The notes under the pieces: model-generated
Told to the model about the DNA's origin: nothing
The model's database searches: none
The model's input: only the letters and a program-made list of their open reading frames with translations
Translations under genes and position numbers: made by a program
DNA from: Bacteroidota bacterium
GTDB lineage: Bacteria; Bacteroidota; JABWAT01
Assembly: GCA_013360915.1 (NCBI GenBank)
Contig: JABWAT010000014.1
Coordinates: 1 to 58,869, forward strand
Length of the DNA: 58,869 nucleotides
Reading direction: 5' to 3'
Shown: positions 16,868 through 25,155 of the stretch, piece after piece
How the letters are laid out: the number at the start of each line of letters is the position of its first letter
Numbering within the stretch: the first letter of the stretch is position 1

Positions 16868-17674
16868 TTACCGGTACACTCTCACGTAATCCACTTCCAT
16901 CACGGCCGGGAATGCATTCTGATCAACGCCCTTCACTCCGCCCCAGTTACCACCAACGGCAATATTCAGGAGAAGGAATTGTGGTTTATTGAAAGGCCAT
17001 TCGGCGTTGGTGGCGTTGGTATCTTTTTTAAATGTGAAGTATTTGTTGTCGTCCATGTAAACTGAAATGGAATCGGCCGTCCAGCGTAAGGAATACACAT
17101 GGAAGTCGGTTGAAACATCTGTGCTGAAAACTTTGGCTGTTCTCTGTGTTCCTTTCACATGGTTGTACGTATCGGTATGCACCGAGGCATGCACCCATCC
17201 CTGGTCGTATCCGACATGTTCCATGATGTCAATTTCACCGCAGGTCGGCCATCCGGCTGTTCCAATATTGGATCCCAGCATCCAGATGGCAGGCCAGGTG
17301 CCAGTGCCTTTGGGCAATTTTGCTTTAACATCAATCCGGCCATAGGTCCAGTCTCCTTTACCGCGAGTTACCAACCGGGCCGAGGTGTACAGTTTCCCTT
17401 CATATTCTTCGAAACGGGCGGTGATGTACAATTTTCCATTGATCACATTGGCATTCTGGCGTCTGCCCGCCGTGTAGTATTGTAATTCGTTGTTTCCCCA
17501 CCCGTGTCCTCCGGTTTCATGGGTCCATTTGGTAGAGTCGGGCAATCCTTCATAGTTGAATTCATCCGACCAGACCAGTTTGGGTTCGGTTGAGGTTGAA
17601 TCATCCGATTTAGAATCGGGATCGGTCCCGCATGAGGCGAGAAACAATAACAGGGCGATGAGAATGGCTTCCAT
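16868..17674 (-). CDS. GH16 endo-beta-glucanase, lipoprotein
   Basis: A 268-residue glycoside hydrolase of family 16. The catalytic signature GEIDIMEHVG gives nucleophile Glu147, Asp149 and acid/base Glu152. Other family marks are WSDEF near the start and LPKGTGTWPAIWMLG. The sequence fits the laminarinase (endo-1,3-beta-glucanase) subgroup, though substrate cannot be fixed within GH16. The leader LLLFLASC is a lipobox, so the enzyme is probably anchored by Cys15. The ATG follows GGAG. It is divergent from the GH53 gene, with 181 bp of shared promoter region carrying several palindromes. Confidence 0.9.
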   Translation of the reverse strand: MEAILIALLLFLASCGTDPDSKSDDSTSTEPKLVWSDEFNYEGLPDSTKWTHETGGHGWGNNELQYYTAGRRQNANVINGKLYITARFEEYEGKLYTSARLVTRGKGDWTYGRIDVKAKLPKGTGTWPAIWMLGSNIGTAGWPTCGEIDIMEHVGYDQGWVHASVHTDTYNHVKGTQRTAKVFSTDVSTDFHVYSLRWTADSISVYMDDNKYFTFKKDTNATNAEWPFNKPQFLLLNIAVGGNWGGVKGVDQNAFPAVMEVDYVRVYR

Positions 17675-17714
17675 TATAACTCCACAATTTTGGGGTAAAA
17701 TGATGCAGGATTCA

Positions 17715-17735
17715 TGCCAAACCGGTATGTTGGCA
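17715..17735. promoter_or_regulatory. TGCCAA-N9-TTGGCA inverted repeat
   Basis: Six-base arms TGCCAA (17715-17720) and TTGGCA (17730-17735) flank ACCGGTATG, 41-61 bases upstream of the GH16 start. Position and symmetry suit a dimeric repressor or activator site, but no cognate regulator is encoded nearby. Confidence 0.4.
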
Positions 17736-17773
17736 AAAAAAGAGGAAAAGCGGTTTTACCCAACCGGCCCCGA

Positions 17774-17862
17774 TTATCAGTGTGATAACCTTATCGGTTT
17801 GATAAGTCCGGACTGATATAGATTCTTTACGTTTAAAAAGGTACCTTATCGGTTCATGATAA
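17774..17862. promoter_or_regulatory. Three TTATC/GATAA palindromes between GH16 and GH53 genes
   Basis: TTATC-AGTGT-GATAA (17774-17788) and CTTATC-GGTTT-GATAAG (17790-17806) are spaced 17 bp apart start to start. A third copy with a 7-nt spacer, TTATC-GGTTCAT-GATAA (17846-17862), covers the ATG of the GH53 gene. Repetition of the same arms upstream of two glycanase genes suggests an operator array giving common control. No regulator gene is adjacent. Confidence 0.55.
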
Positions 17863-18986
17863 AACCCCTCACAAATCTGATCACTGGTTCGCTGATTGTT
17901 CTTATAACGATGAGCTGCTCTGCTCCTGAAGAACCAGACGCACCGAAGGATCAGCCTGTTTCCATACGGGCGGTTGATGCCTCCTTCTATCCCGAGATGG
18001 TTGATGCCGGGATAACCTATTCCGATTCTTCCGGAGTGGCTTCCCTGCCGGTTCTGCTGAAACGACATGGGTTTAACATGGTCCGCCTGAGGGTTTGGAA
18101 TCAGCCCGCCACCACAAGGTCCTCACCAAATGAGGTTCTTGAAGCGGCTGCTACCTTTTACAAGGCGGGTCTGGGAATCTGGATTGATTTTCACTATTCC
18201 GATACCTGGGCCGATCCCGGTCATCAAACGCCACCGGCGGCCTGGTCGGGACTGTCTGCAGAGGTTCTGGCTGATTCGGTCTATGCCTTTACCCGCCGCT
18301 TTCTGGAACAACTCCGTGACCGTGGCGTGGTTCCCGGTGTGATTCAGACGGGAAACGAGATTTCGGGCGGCATGCTGTGGCCAGCCGGTCTTGTGAACAG
18401 TGTCGATACCACTCAATGGCGTTCCTTATCCCGATTGCTGAATGCGGGATTGCAGGCCTGCAATACGGTCTTTCCGACGGCCCGCCGTATGATCCATATT
18501 GCCGATCCGGGAAGTGGATTCTGGTTTTTTGGCTATCTGAACCACTATCTGACCGATTACGATCTTGTGGGAGTGTCCTGGTACCCCTGGTGGCATGGAA
18601 AGGATCTGTCCTGGCTGACCATTCAGCTAACGCAACTGAACCGGATAACCGGGAAACCTGTCATCATTGCCGAAACCGCCTATCCCTGGACGCTTGGCTG
18701 GAATGACTGGACCAACAACATCGTCGGGAATTCGTCTCAGTGTGTTCCCGGCTTTCCACCCGATCCGGCCGGTCAGCAGGCGCTGATGCGTCGGATTGCT
18801 TCTCTTGCACGATCCGTTAATCAGGAACCGGTACACGGCTGGTGTTACTGGGCACCTGAACATCTGGCTGCTTATGGCCCCCAATCGACCCACGGCTCTC
18901 CATGGGAAAATCTGACATTGTTCGATTTCACCGGTAAGGCGTTACCCGCTTTTTATGAGGTGGGGAGACCAACTTCCGTTGATTAA
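17856..18986 (+). CDS. GH53 endo-beta-1,4-galactanase, lipoprotein
   Basis: A 376-residue family-53 galactanase, which cleaves beta-1,4-galactan side chains of pectin. The fold signature VDASFYPEMVDAG opens the domain. The acid/base is Glu168 in QTGNEISGG and the nucleophile Glu273 in IAETAYPWT, the expected 105-residue spacing. Also typical are MVRLRVWN, IWIDFHYSDTWADPG and SWYPWWHG. The leader LIVLITMSC is a lipobox, so the protein should be membrane-anchored. A possible AAAAGG ribosome site lies 14 bases before the ATG, unusually far, and a GATAA palindrome overlaps the start. Divergent from the GH16 gene. Confidence 0.93.
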   Translation: MIKPLTNLITGSLIVLITMSCSAPEEPDAPKDQPVSIRAVDASFYPEMVDAGITYSDSSGVASLPVLLKRHGFNMVRLRVWNQPATTRSSPNEVLEAAATFYKAGLGIWIDFHYSDTWADPGHQTPPAAWSGLSAEVLADSVYAFTRRFLEQLRDRGVVPGVIQTGNEISGGMLWPAGLVNSVDTTQWRSLSRLLNAGLQACNTVFPTARRMIHIADPGSGFWFFGYLNHYLTDYDLVGVSWYPWWHGKDLSWLTIQLTQLNRITGKPVIIAETAYPWTLGWNDWTNNIVGNSSQCVPGFPPDPAGQQALMRRIASLARSVNQEPVHGWCYWAPEHLAAYGPQSTHGSPWENLTLFDFTGKALPAFYEVGRPTSVD

Positions 18987-19044
18987 AACTGTTATCCAGA
19001 AAAAATGACCTTGGGAAAAGTTAAAACGAGGCAGTGTTTCAAAA

Positions 19045-20214
19045 CTACCATACCTTAAACAGGTAAGCACAGTTCAACCGGAATGTATGTTGCTTCTGAT
19101 ACTTCCCTGAGAAGCCGGTATCGCCAACCCAAACACCGTCCAGAATAACTGGTCCGATCGGGAAAGATAAGCCAATCGAACCCAGAACAGCATCAAGATC
19201 ACCTTCCTTAAACAACCTCGATGCACTTTTCTGATACTTTTCAGTATAGTTCCTTTTTTTAAACCATACTCCAACAACTGGTCTGACTGATGTGAAATGC
19301 ATGGAAGCAATGAAAAATGAGTATTCATAACCTCCCTTCAGATTTTTATAGATTCTATCCCAGTATTGTATGGAAGCAGAGGTTTCAATGACAATATCAA
19401 AAGGCGTCCGATATCCATAGGTTATCATTAATTCGTCTGGAACTTCCACTATCATTTTGTAAGAAACGGGAACAAACTTTTTGTCCCCACCTTCTTCCCT
19501 AATTATTTCATTTCCTTTATATAGAAGGTCCGATTCTGGCTGGTTATTGTAGAAGAAACCCACTGTTCCGACTTGTTCTGTTTCAACCAACAGGCCGGCT
19601 GACCATGACCAGGCGGTTCCCTTACCCGAAACCTCAGGAAAGTTAAACAGTTGCTGTAACCAATGATGCTGAATGCGGATACCACCACTAACCAGGGAAA
19701 AGCCGGGTAATTTGAAGGGCATTTGACTTGCAAGTGACAGGCCGGCAGTCCGGATTTGATCAGTCTGGATAAAATTAACTGTCTTGGTTTGACCCTGTTC
19801 GTCCTCAAACGTCTCCCGACCAAAATCCAGTTCACCAAAGTAATCCTGGTAGTAACAGACACCAATGGAAAGCCAATCAAAGGGAACAACAACCGACAGT
19901 TGAGCAGGTTCCCAAGACTGGTAACCATTTACAGGTATATCTAACAACCATCCACGTTTGATATCTGTCTGGTATTGCAATCCGAGCAAGGCAGTTGGGT
20001 AAGAGTGCAGAACCAAAGCAGCCGGGTTTTCACTTCCCGCAAAATCATCAGTGGCCAGGCTGCTACCCGATGGACCACGACTGGAAAGCCAGGGGCTTAA
20101 ATACCCTTGTGGTAGAAAAAAGGCAGTTTGTGATGAACCAACTCTTTCCTGAGCAACAGAATCGTCAGCCAACGAAAGGAACATCATAATCATTGCAGTG
20201 ATGAAAATTTTCAT
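19045..20214 (-). CDS. Predicted outer-membrane beta-barrel protein
   Basis: A 389-residue protein with a signal peptide (MKIFITAMIMMFLSL then a cleavage site near VAQ). The mature part begins FFLPQGYLSPWLSSRG and has the sequence texture of a FadL/PorV-like barrel, but no family is certain. The frame extends 27 codons further upstream. I chose the ATG at 20214 because AGGAG lies just before it and the signal peptide begins there. A stand-alone gene, divergent from the quinone oxidoreductase. Tyrosine and tryptophan are frequent, as in barrel walls. Confidence 0.7.
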   Translation of the reverse strand: MKIFITAMIMMFLSLADDSVAQERVGSSQTAFFLPQGYLSPWLSSRGPSGSSLATDDFAGSENPAALVLHSYPTALLGLQYQTDIKRGWLLDIPVNGYQSWEPAQLSVVVPFDWLSIGVCYYQDYFGELDFGRETFEDEQGQTKTVNFIQTDQIRTAGLSLASQMPFKLPGFSLVSGGIRIQHHWLQQLFNFPEVSGKGTAWSWSAGLLVETEQVGTVGFFYNNQPESDLLYKGNEIIREEGGDKKFVPVSYKMIVEVPDELMITYGYRTPFDIVIETSASIQYWDRIYKNLKGGYEYSFFIASMHFTSVRPVVGVWFKKRNYTEKYQKSASRLFKEGDLDAVLGSIGLSFPIGPVILDGVWVGDTGFSGKYQKQHTFRLNCAYLFKVW

Positions 20215-20376
20215 AACAACTCCTGACCCGGGGTAACGTCTGTTCGTTTCTGTTAATCTGGTGACAATGTTTAAATTTAACACAATGGGGTGCATTTCAA
20301 AACGACCTGATTAAAAACGATCAGTGGCATTTCAACCCGGCGAAACCGATCTTTTGAACATTTTCAGGAGCTCCTT

Positions 20377-21342
20377 GTGAAAGCAATCCGTGTTCTTCAA
20401 CCGGGACCGTCATCCGTCATGCAACTGACCGAGGTTCCCGATCTGAAACCCGAACCCGGGCAGGTACTGATCCGGGTTAAAGCGGCCGGGGTAAATCCGG
20501 TCGATACCTACCTGCGTGCCGGAGAGCAGGGATACAAACCCATATGCCCCTACACGCCCGGAATCGATCTGGCAGGCGAAGTGGTCGAAATCAGTGATGG
20601 CGTCATTCATGTGAAACCCGGTGACCGGGTCTATTCCGCCGGGTGTCTGACGGGAAGCTATGCCGAGTATGCGCTGGCAAAAGCCAGTCAGGTGTTTCAT
20701 TTACCCGATAATCTTTCCTTTTCTCAAGGGGCCACGATTCACGTTCCCTACGCCACTGCTTACCGGGCCCTGATGCTGAAAGCCAATGCCAGACCCGGCG
20801 AAACGGTTCTGGTCCACGGAGGCACCGGTGGGGTGGGAATTGCGGCCATTCAGATCTGCCGATGGAAAGGAATGACCGCCATCGCCACAGCTGGTTCCGC
20901 TCACGGCGCCAACATTCTTAAATCCATCGGAACATCTGCCGTGGTCGATCACCATGACCCTGAGCATTTTCAAACCATTATTTCCCTCACCGAAGGCCGT
21001 GGGGTGGATATCATTCTGGAAATGATGGCCAGCCTGAATCTTGGCAAAGACCTTCAGCTTCTCCGGACAGCCGGACGGGTGGTAGTGGTTGGGTCACGGG
21101 GACCGGTCGAAATCAATCCGAGGGATATCATGTCCCGGGATGCCATGATCACCGGTCTGGCCCTCCGGAATGCCACCGATTCGGAATTGTTCGCCATTCA
21201 CCTCGATCTGATAGATGGCTTTAAACGCGGATTCCTCAATCCCATCATCAGTCACGAATTTCCGCTTTCTGAAGCCCCGCACGCTCATGATCTGATTATG
21301 AATACACGTGCAGAAGGCAAAATTGTTCTGATTCCGGAGTAA
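20377..21342 (+). CDS. Quinone oxidoreductase, NADPH-dependent (MDR family)
   Basis: A 321-residue medium-chain reductase of the zeta-crystallin/QOR type. It has the GroES-like fold at the N-terminus (VKAAGVNPVDTYLRAG, PYTPGIDLAGEV) and a Rossmann domain with the cofactor motif VHGGTGGVGIAA. No catalytic or structural zinc ligands are seen, as usual for the subgroup. It would reduce quinones or enones with NADPH in the cytoplasm. Translation starts at a GTG with CAGGAG eight bases upstream. The amylase gene begins 3 bp after its stop, implying co-transcription although the functions look unrelated. Confidence 0.9.
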   Translation: MKAIRVLQPGPSSVMQLTEVPDLKPEPGQVLIRVKAAGVNPVDTYLRAGEQGYKPICPYTPGIDLAGEVVEISDGVIHVKPGDRVYSAGCLTGSYAEYALAKASQVFHLPDNLSFSQGATIHVPYATAYRALMLKANARPGETVLVHGGTGGVGIAAIQICRWKGMTAIATAGSAHGANILKSIGTSAVVDHHDPEHFQTIISLTEGRGVDIILEMMASLNLGKDLQLLRTAGRVVVVGSRGPVEINPRDIMSRDAMITGLALRNATDSELFAIHLDLIDGFKRGFLNPIISHEFPLSEAPHAHDLIMNTRAEGKIVLIPE

Positions 21343-21345
21343 TCC

Positions 21346-23157
21346 ATGCTATTCATACTGTTCACCCTGATTGCTGGAGGATTTGTGGGAAGTGAAAAAC
21401 CGGTTGAAAAGGAATTTGTACCCGCCTGGGCCAAATCGGTGGTCTGGTATCAGATTTTCCCCGAACGGTTCCGGAATGGTGACCCAACCAATGATCCCCC
21501 CGGATCCTATGCCAATCTGTCCTGGCCTTTCGACAACCAGTCTCCATGGCAGATTCATCCATGGACTTCCGATTGGTATGAATTGCAACCGTATGAACAA
21601 CAGAACAAGCTCGACCGGAATGCCAACATCGTCCGGCGCCGGTATGGCGGTGATCTGCAGGGAATCATCGATAAACTCGGCTACCTGCAGGATCTCGGCA
21701 TCACGGCCTTGTATCTGAACCCGGTATTTATGGCTCCGAGTCATCATAAATATGACGGCATGATGTATCACCACATCGATCCGTATCTGGGTCCCGATCC
21801 TGCCGGTGATCTTAAACTGATGGAAACAGAAAACCCCGCCGATCCCAACACCTGGGTCTGGACTTCAGCCGATAAAATGGTATTAAAACTGATCGAAGAA
21901 GCTCACCGCCGGGGAATGCGTCTCATTTTCGATGGCGTCTTTAATCACATGGGAATCAACAGTTTTGCCTTTCAGGATGTAAAAAAGAATCAGCAGAAAT
22001 CGGCGTATAAAGACTGGTTCACCATCAAGTCCTGGGACAATCCGAAAGCAAAAACCAAATTTGAGTATGAAGGATGGTTCGGGGTAAAAGAATTACCCGA
22101 ACTGCGTGAGGATGAAAACGGCATTGTTTCCGGACCGAAGGAGTACATTTTCGCCTCCACCCGCCGATGGATGGATCCGAATGGGGATGGATCGGTGGGA
22201 GATGGAATCGACGGCTGGCGTCTCGATGTGGCCTTTTGCATTTCGCACCCCTTCTGGAAGGACTGGCGGAAACTGGTCAAATCCATCAATCCGGACGCTT
22301 ACATTACAGCCGAAATCATCGACAGCATCGAAGCCACCCGTCCGTATCTGCTTGGAGATGAATTTGATGCGGTGATGAATTACAATTTCGCCTTTCTTTC
22401 ATCCGATTATTTCATCGACATCCCGAACCGGATTTCCACCACCGAGTTTGATGCCGGGCTGAAAAAACTTCGTGATTCGTTCACCGGCGGAGTGACCGGT
22501 GTTCAGCAGAATTTATTCGGAAGCCATGATACCAACCGGTTATCCTCCGCCATCGTCAATAAAAATCTTGGCGGTTACGGACAGTGGGGCGATTATTTCA
22601 TGAAATCAAAGGCCTCATCCTATCCGGGTTATCTTACCACCAAACCCACCGTAGCCGACTACCAGATTCAGAAATTATTTGTCATTTTTCAGATGACTTA
22701 CCCTGGTGCTCCGATGGTGTACTACGGCGATGAGGTTGGAATGTGGGGAGCCAATGATCCCGATTGCCGGAAACCCATGGTATGGGCCGATCTCTCATAC
22801 GCTCCCGAAGTGTATAACTATGACGGATCAAAACGGTCAAAACCTGAAACCGTTGAGGTCAATCAGGACCTGCTGGCGCATTATAAAAAACTGATCGGAA
22901 TCCGGAATGCCCATCCGGCACTAAGCACTGGTGATTTTAAAACCATTCTGTGCGACAATCTGCAACAGGTGTACGTTTATTCCCGGACCCTCGGCAGCGA
23001 AACGATTCTGGTGGTGCTGAATAATTCAGAAACCGCAGCCACCATTCATCTGACTGCTGCAGGAGCCTGGAAGGATCTGCTGAATGGTGATGACTTCTCT
23101 GCTCTGACCGGACTGACCATTCCCGGTACGTGGGGACGGATTCTGATCAGACAGTAA
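21346..23157 (+). CDS. GH13 alpha-amylase family glycosidase
   Basis: A 603-residue GH13 enzyme acting on alpha-1,4-glucans, probably of the neopullulanase/cyclomaltodextrinase group. Conserved regions are visible in order: LYLNPVF, LIFDGVFNHMG, GWRLDVAF with nucleophile Asp294, ITAEIID with acid/base Glu323, and FGSHDTNRL with Asp395. A hydrophobic leader of about 15 residues suggests export to the periplasm, although it is short and lacks a basic N-terminus. A C-terminal beta-domain follows. It starts 3 bp after the oxidoreductase gene with GGAGTAA upstream. Confidence 0.92.
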   Translation: MLFILFTLIAGGFVGSEKPVEKEFVPAWAKSVVWYQIFPERFRNGDPTNDPPGSYANLSWPFDNQSPWQIHPWTSDWYELQPYEQQNKLDRNANIVRRRYGGDLQGIIDKLGYLQDLGITALYLNPVFMAPSHHKYDGMMYHHIDPYLGPDPAGDLKLMETENPADPNTWVWTSADKMVLKLIEEAHRRGMRLIFDGVFNHMGINSFAFQDVKKNQQKSAYKDWFTIKSWDNPKAKTKFEYEGWFGVKELPELREDENGIVSGPKEYIFASTRRWMDPNGDGSVGDGIDGWRLDVAFCISHPFWKDWRKLVKSINPDAYITAEIIDSIEATRPYLLGDEFDAVMNYNFAFLSSDYFIDIPNRISTTEFDAGLKKLRDSFTGGVTGVQQNLFGSHDTNRLSSAIVNKNLGGYGQWGDYFMKSKASSYPGYLTTKPTVADYQIQKLFVIFQMTYPGAPMVYYGDEVGMWGANDPDCRKPMVWADLSYAPEVYNYDGSKRSKPETVEVNQDLLAHYKKLIGIRNAHPALSTGDFKTILCDNLQQVYVYSRTLGSETILVVLNNSETAATIHLTAAGAWKDLLNGDDFSALTGLTIPGTWGRILIRQ

Positions 23158-23475
23158 GGATTCATATGTTCGCAAAGTCGCAAAGACGCTAAAAAGGACT
23201 AGTAAAAAAACCAAAAAATCTTTGCGTTCTTTTGTATGTACCCTTTGCTTACTTTGCGTTGAAACGAATTGAAACGCAATGTCGCAGAGCATTCGCAGAG
23301 AACGCTGAGGTTCTTGTATTTAAATCTAAAAAATCTTTGCGTTCTTTTGTATTTAAACTTGGCGCCTCTGAGTTGAATGCATACGCAAAAACGCTTAGTC
23401 GCTAAGTTTCAAGTATTTTAAACTAATTATGCTTTGCGTCTTCGCGCCTTTGCGTACAAATTAAAAAACCAGACC
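23158..23475. other. Intergenic region with 8-bp and 25-bp repeats
   Basis: A 25-bp sequence beginning AAAAAATCTTTGCG occurs identically at 23213-23237 and 23328-23352. Around 23172-23197 and 23432-23456 are degenerate octamers, GCAAAGTC/GCAAAGAC and TTTGCGTC/TTCGCGCC. The right-hand set is roughly the reverse complement of the left, so the region could fold back on itself. The asparaginase frame is open from 23434 but those codons come from the repeats. Confidence 0.65.
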
Positions 23476-24465
23476 ATGAAGAAAAACATTCAGCTCATTT
23501 TCACCGGTGGCACCATTTCCATGCAGATCGACCCAACCACAGGGACGGCCGTTCCCACCCTTCCGCCGCAGGATCTCCTCAAACTGGTGCCCGGACTTGA
23601 CCGGCTGGCCGATCTGAAAATTCATGACTTTGGCATGTACCCGGGTCCGCACATGACCCCGGCACTCATGTGGGACTTGTGGGAAGTGGTGCAGGGATAC
23701 ATCAAGGATCCCACGGTGGATGGCATTGTGATCACACACGGGACCGATTCGCTCGAAGAGACCAGCTATTTCATTGACCTGATGAGCCGGTCACCCAAAC
23801 CCATCATTTTCACAGGGTCCATGCGAACATCCTCCGAGATCGGTTGGGATGGATTGCCTAATCTGATTGATTCAGTTGCAGTCGCCTGTCATGAGCATGC
23901 ACGCGATTTAGGCGTGCTGGTATGTCTGAACGGCGAAATCAACCCGGCCAGTGAAGTGGTGAAAACACACACCGATCAGATGGGCACCTTTCAATCCCCG
24001 AATTTCGGAATGCTCGGCATTGTCGATAAAGATGATGTATACATCTACCGGAAACCCGAGTTTTCTGAGTACATCGGCTCCACCCGGTTAGAAGAAAAAG
24101 TCGCACTGATTAAAACCTATACCGGAATGGATGGTCTTCTGATTGATACGCTCGTCGAAAAGGGTTACCGTGGGGTGGTTCTGGAAGGCATGGGCCGGGG
24201 CAATGTGCCGGTTCCGGTTTTTGAGTCTGTCGTATCAGCCGTAAAAAAGGGAGTGGCGGTCGTTCTGGTTTCCAGAACCGGAAAAGGTCGTGTTCTCGAC
24301 ACCTATGGCTATCCCGGTGGCGGAGCAGCCCTCAGAAAAGCAGGCGTGATTTTCGGTGGACATCTGAACGGACAAAAGGCACGGATTAAATTGATGGTTG
24401 CTTTGGGAAAGACCATCCAACAGTCCGAATTAAAGGCTATTTTTGAACATGGCCGGTATCATTAA
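23476..24465 (+). CDS. Type I L-asparaginase
   Basis: A 329-residue asparaginase, which hydrolyses asparagine to aspartate and ammonia. The first catalytic threonine is in the N-terminal FTGGTISM and the second triad in VITHGTDSLEET. There is no signal peptide, so it is a cytoplasmic (type I) enzyme. The related GatD subunit of Glu-tRNA(Gln) amidotransferase is excluded by the short N-terminus. I chose the ATG at 23476 over an upstream start at 23434 because the extra 14 codons are encoded by intergenic repeats and the GGTIS motif then falls at the usual distance. The ribosome site is weak. Confidence 0.93.
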   Translation: MKKNIQLIFTGGTISMQIDPTTGTAVPTLPPQDLLKLVPGLDRLADLKIHDFGMYPGPHMTPALMWDLWEVVQGYIKDPTVDGIVITHGTDSLEETSYFIDLMSRSPKPIIFTGSMRTSSEIGWDGLPNLIDSVAVACHEHARDLGVLVCLNGEINPASEVVKTHTDQMGTFQSPNFGMLGIVDKDDVYIYRKPEFSEYIGSTRLEEKVALIKTYTGMDGLLIDTLVEKGYRGVVLEGMGRGNVPVPVFESVVSAVKKGVAVVLVSRTGKGRVLDTYGYPGGGAALRKAGVIFGGHLNGQKARIKLMVALGKTIQQSELKAIFEHGRYH

Positions 24466-24482
24466 ATAAACCTTTACTAAAC

Positions 24483-24683
24483 ATGGAACAACAAACCACT
24501 TCTTCCCGGATTACTTCAACCGTCCGCAGCGGGATCGGCTTCGGCAGCGCACTGGCCATTGCCATTTCCTGGTATAAAAACCAATCGGTGCTCTGGGCCA
24601 TTTTTCACGGATTGCTTTCCTGGATTTACGTCATCTACCACATTCTGGATCGTGAAGGCTGGATTGGTCTCTGGTGGAAATAA
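24483..24683 (+). CDS. Small conserved-type membrane protein
   Basis: A 66-residue protein with two likely membrane-spanning stretches, SGIGFGSALAIAISWY and LWAIFHGLLSWIYVIYHIL, joined by KNQSV. Similar short proteins with an ILWAIxHGxxSWxYVIY segment occur in many bacteria as far as I recall, with no known role. It lies 17 bp after the asparaginase gene and the ATL gene begins inside its end, so all three are probably one transcript. Confidence 0.7.
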   Translation: MEQQTTSSRITSTVRSGIGFGSALAIAISWYKNQSVLWAIFHGLLSWIYVIYHILDREGWIGLWWK

Positions 24684-25056
24684 ACCGCAAAGGCGGTTAC
24701 CACCCGACTTTTACGAGCGGGTCTGGTCCGTGGTGCGTGAAATTCCACCCGGCAGAGTGACCTCTTATGGACTCATTGCCCGGTTTCTTGGAACAGGTTC
24801 CTCTGCCAGAATCGTCGGGTATGCCATGAATGCCGTCGCCAACCGGAAGGACATCCCGGCCCATCGGGTGGTCAACCGGATTGGGTTGCTCACCGGAAAA
24901 TTTCACTTCGAAACACCCGAGACCATGCAGAAACGGCTGAAGAGCGAGGGAGTCCGGTTCATCAATGAAGATCAGGTGGATTGGGACGCCCACCGGTGGG
25001 ACCCCATGGAGGCGTTGCCCCGGGAATTCAGGGACCAGTTATCGATTCCCCATTAA
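24664..25056 (+). CDS. Alkyltransferase-like protein (ATL) in DNA repair
   Basis: About 130 residues of the MGMT DNA-binding domain fold. The active-site motif is PAHRV instead of PCHRV: the alkyl-accepting cysteine is alanine (residue 66 from the TTG start). Such ATL proteins bind O6-alkylguanine without repairing it and hand the lesion to nucleotide excision repair. The flipping-helix part SSARIVGYAM, with its arginine finger, is kept. No ATG fits; a TTG at 24664 has GAAGG five bases upstream, and a GTG at 24652 is the alternative. Both overlap the end of the small membrane protein gene. Confidence 0.85.
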   Translation: MVSGGNKPQRRLPPDFYERVWSVVREIPPGRVTSYGLIARFLGTGSSARIVGYAMNAVANRKDIPAHRVVNRIGLLTGKFHFETPETMQKRLKSEGVRFINEDQVDWDAHRWDPMEALPREFRDQLSIPH

Positions 25057-25155
25057 CTTTTCTCCTTTTCCTTAGGAGAAATCATCTCACTTGCCATCCC
25101 GAAAACGGTTGGCCTCTTTTTTCATCTCACCTAACCCGGTGTATCGGTCAGCAGT

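Noticed and set aside
16868-18986. A Bacteroidota polysaccharide utilisation locus
   Set aside because: GH16 and GH53 are present, but there is no SusC/SusD pair or linked regulator.
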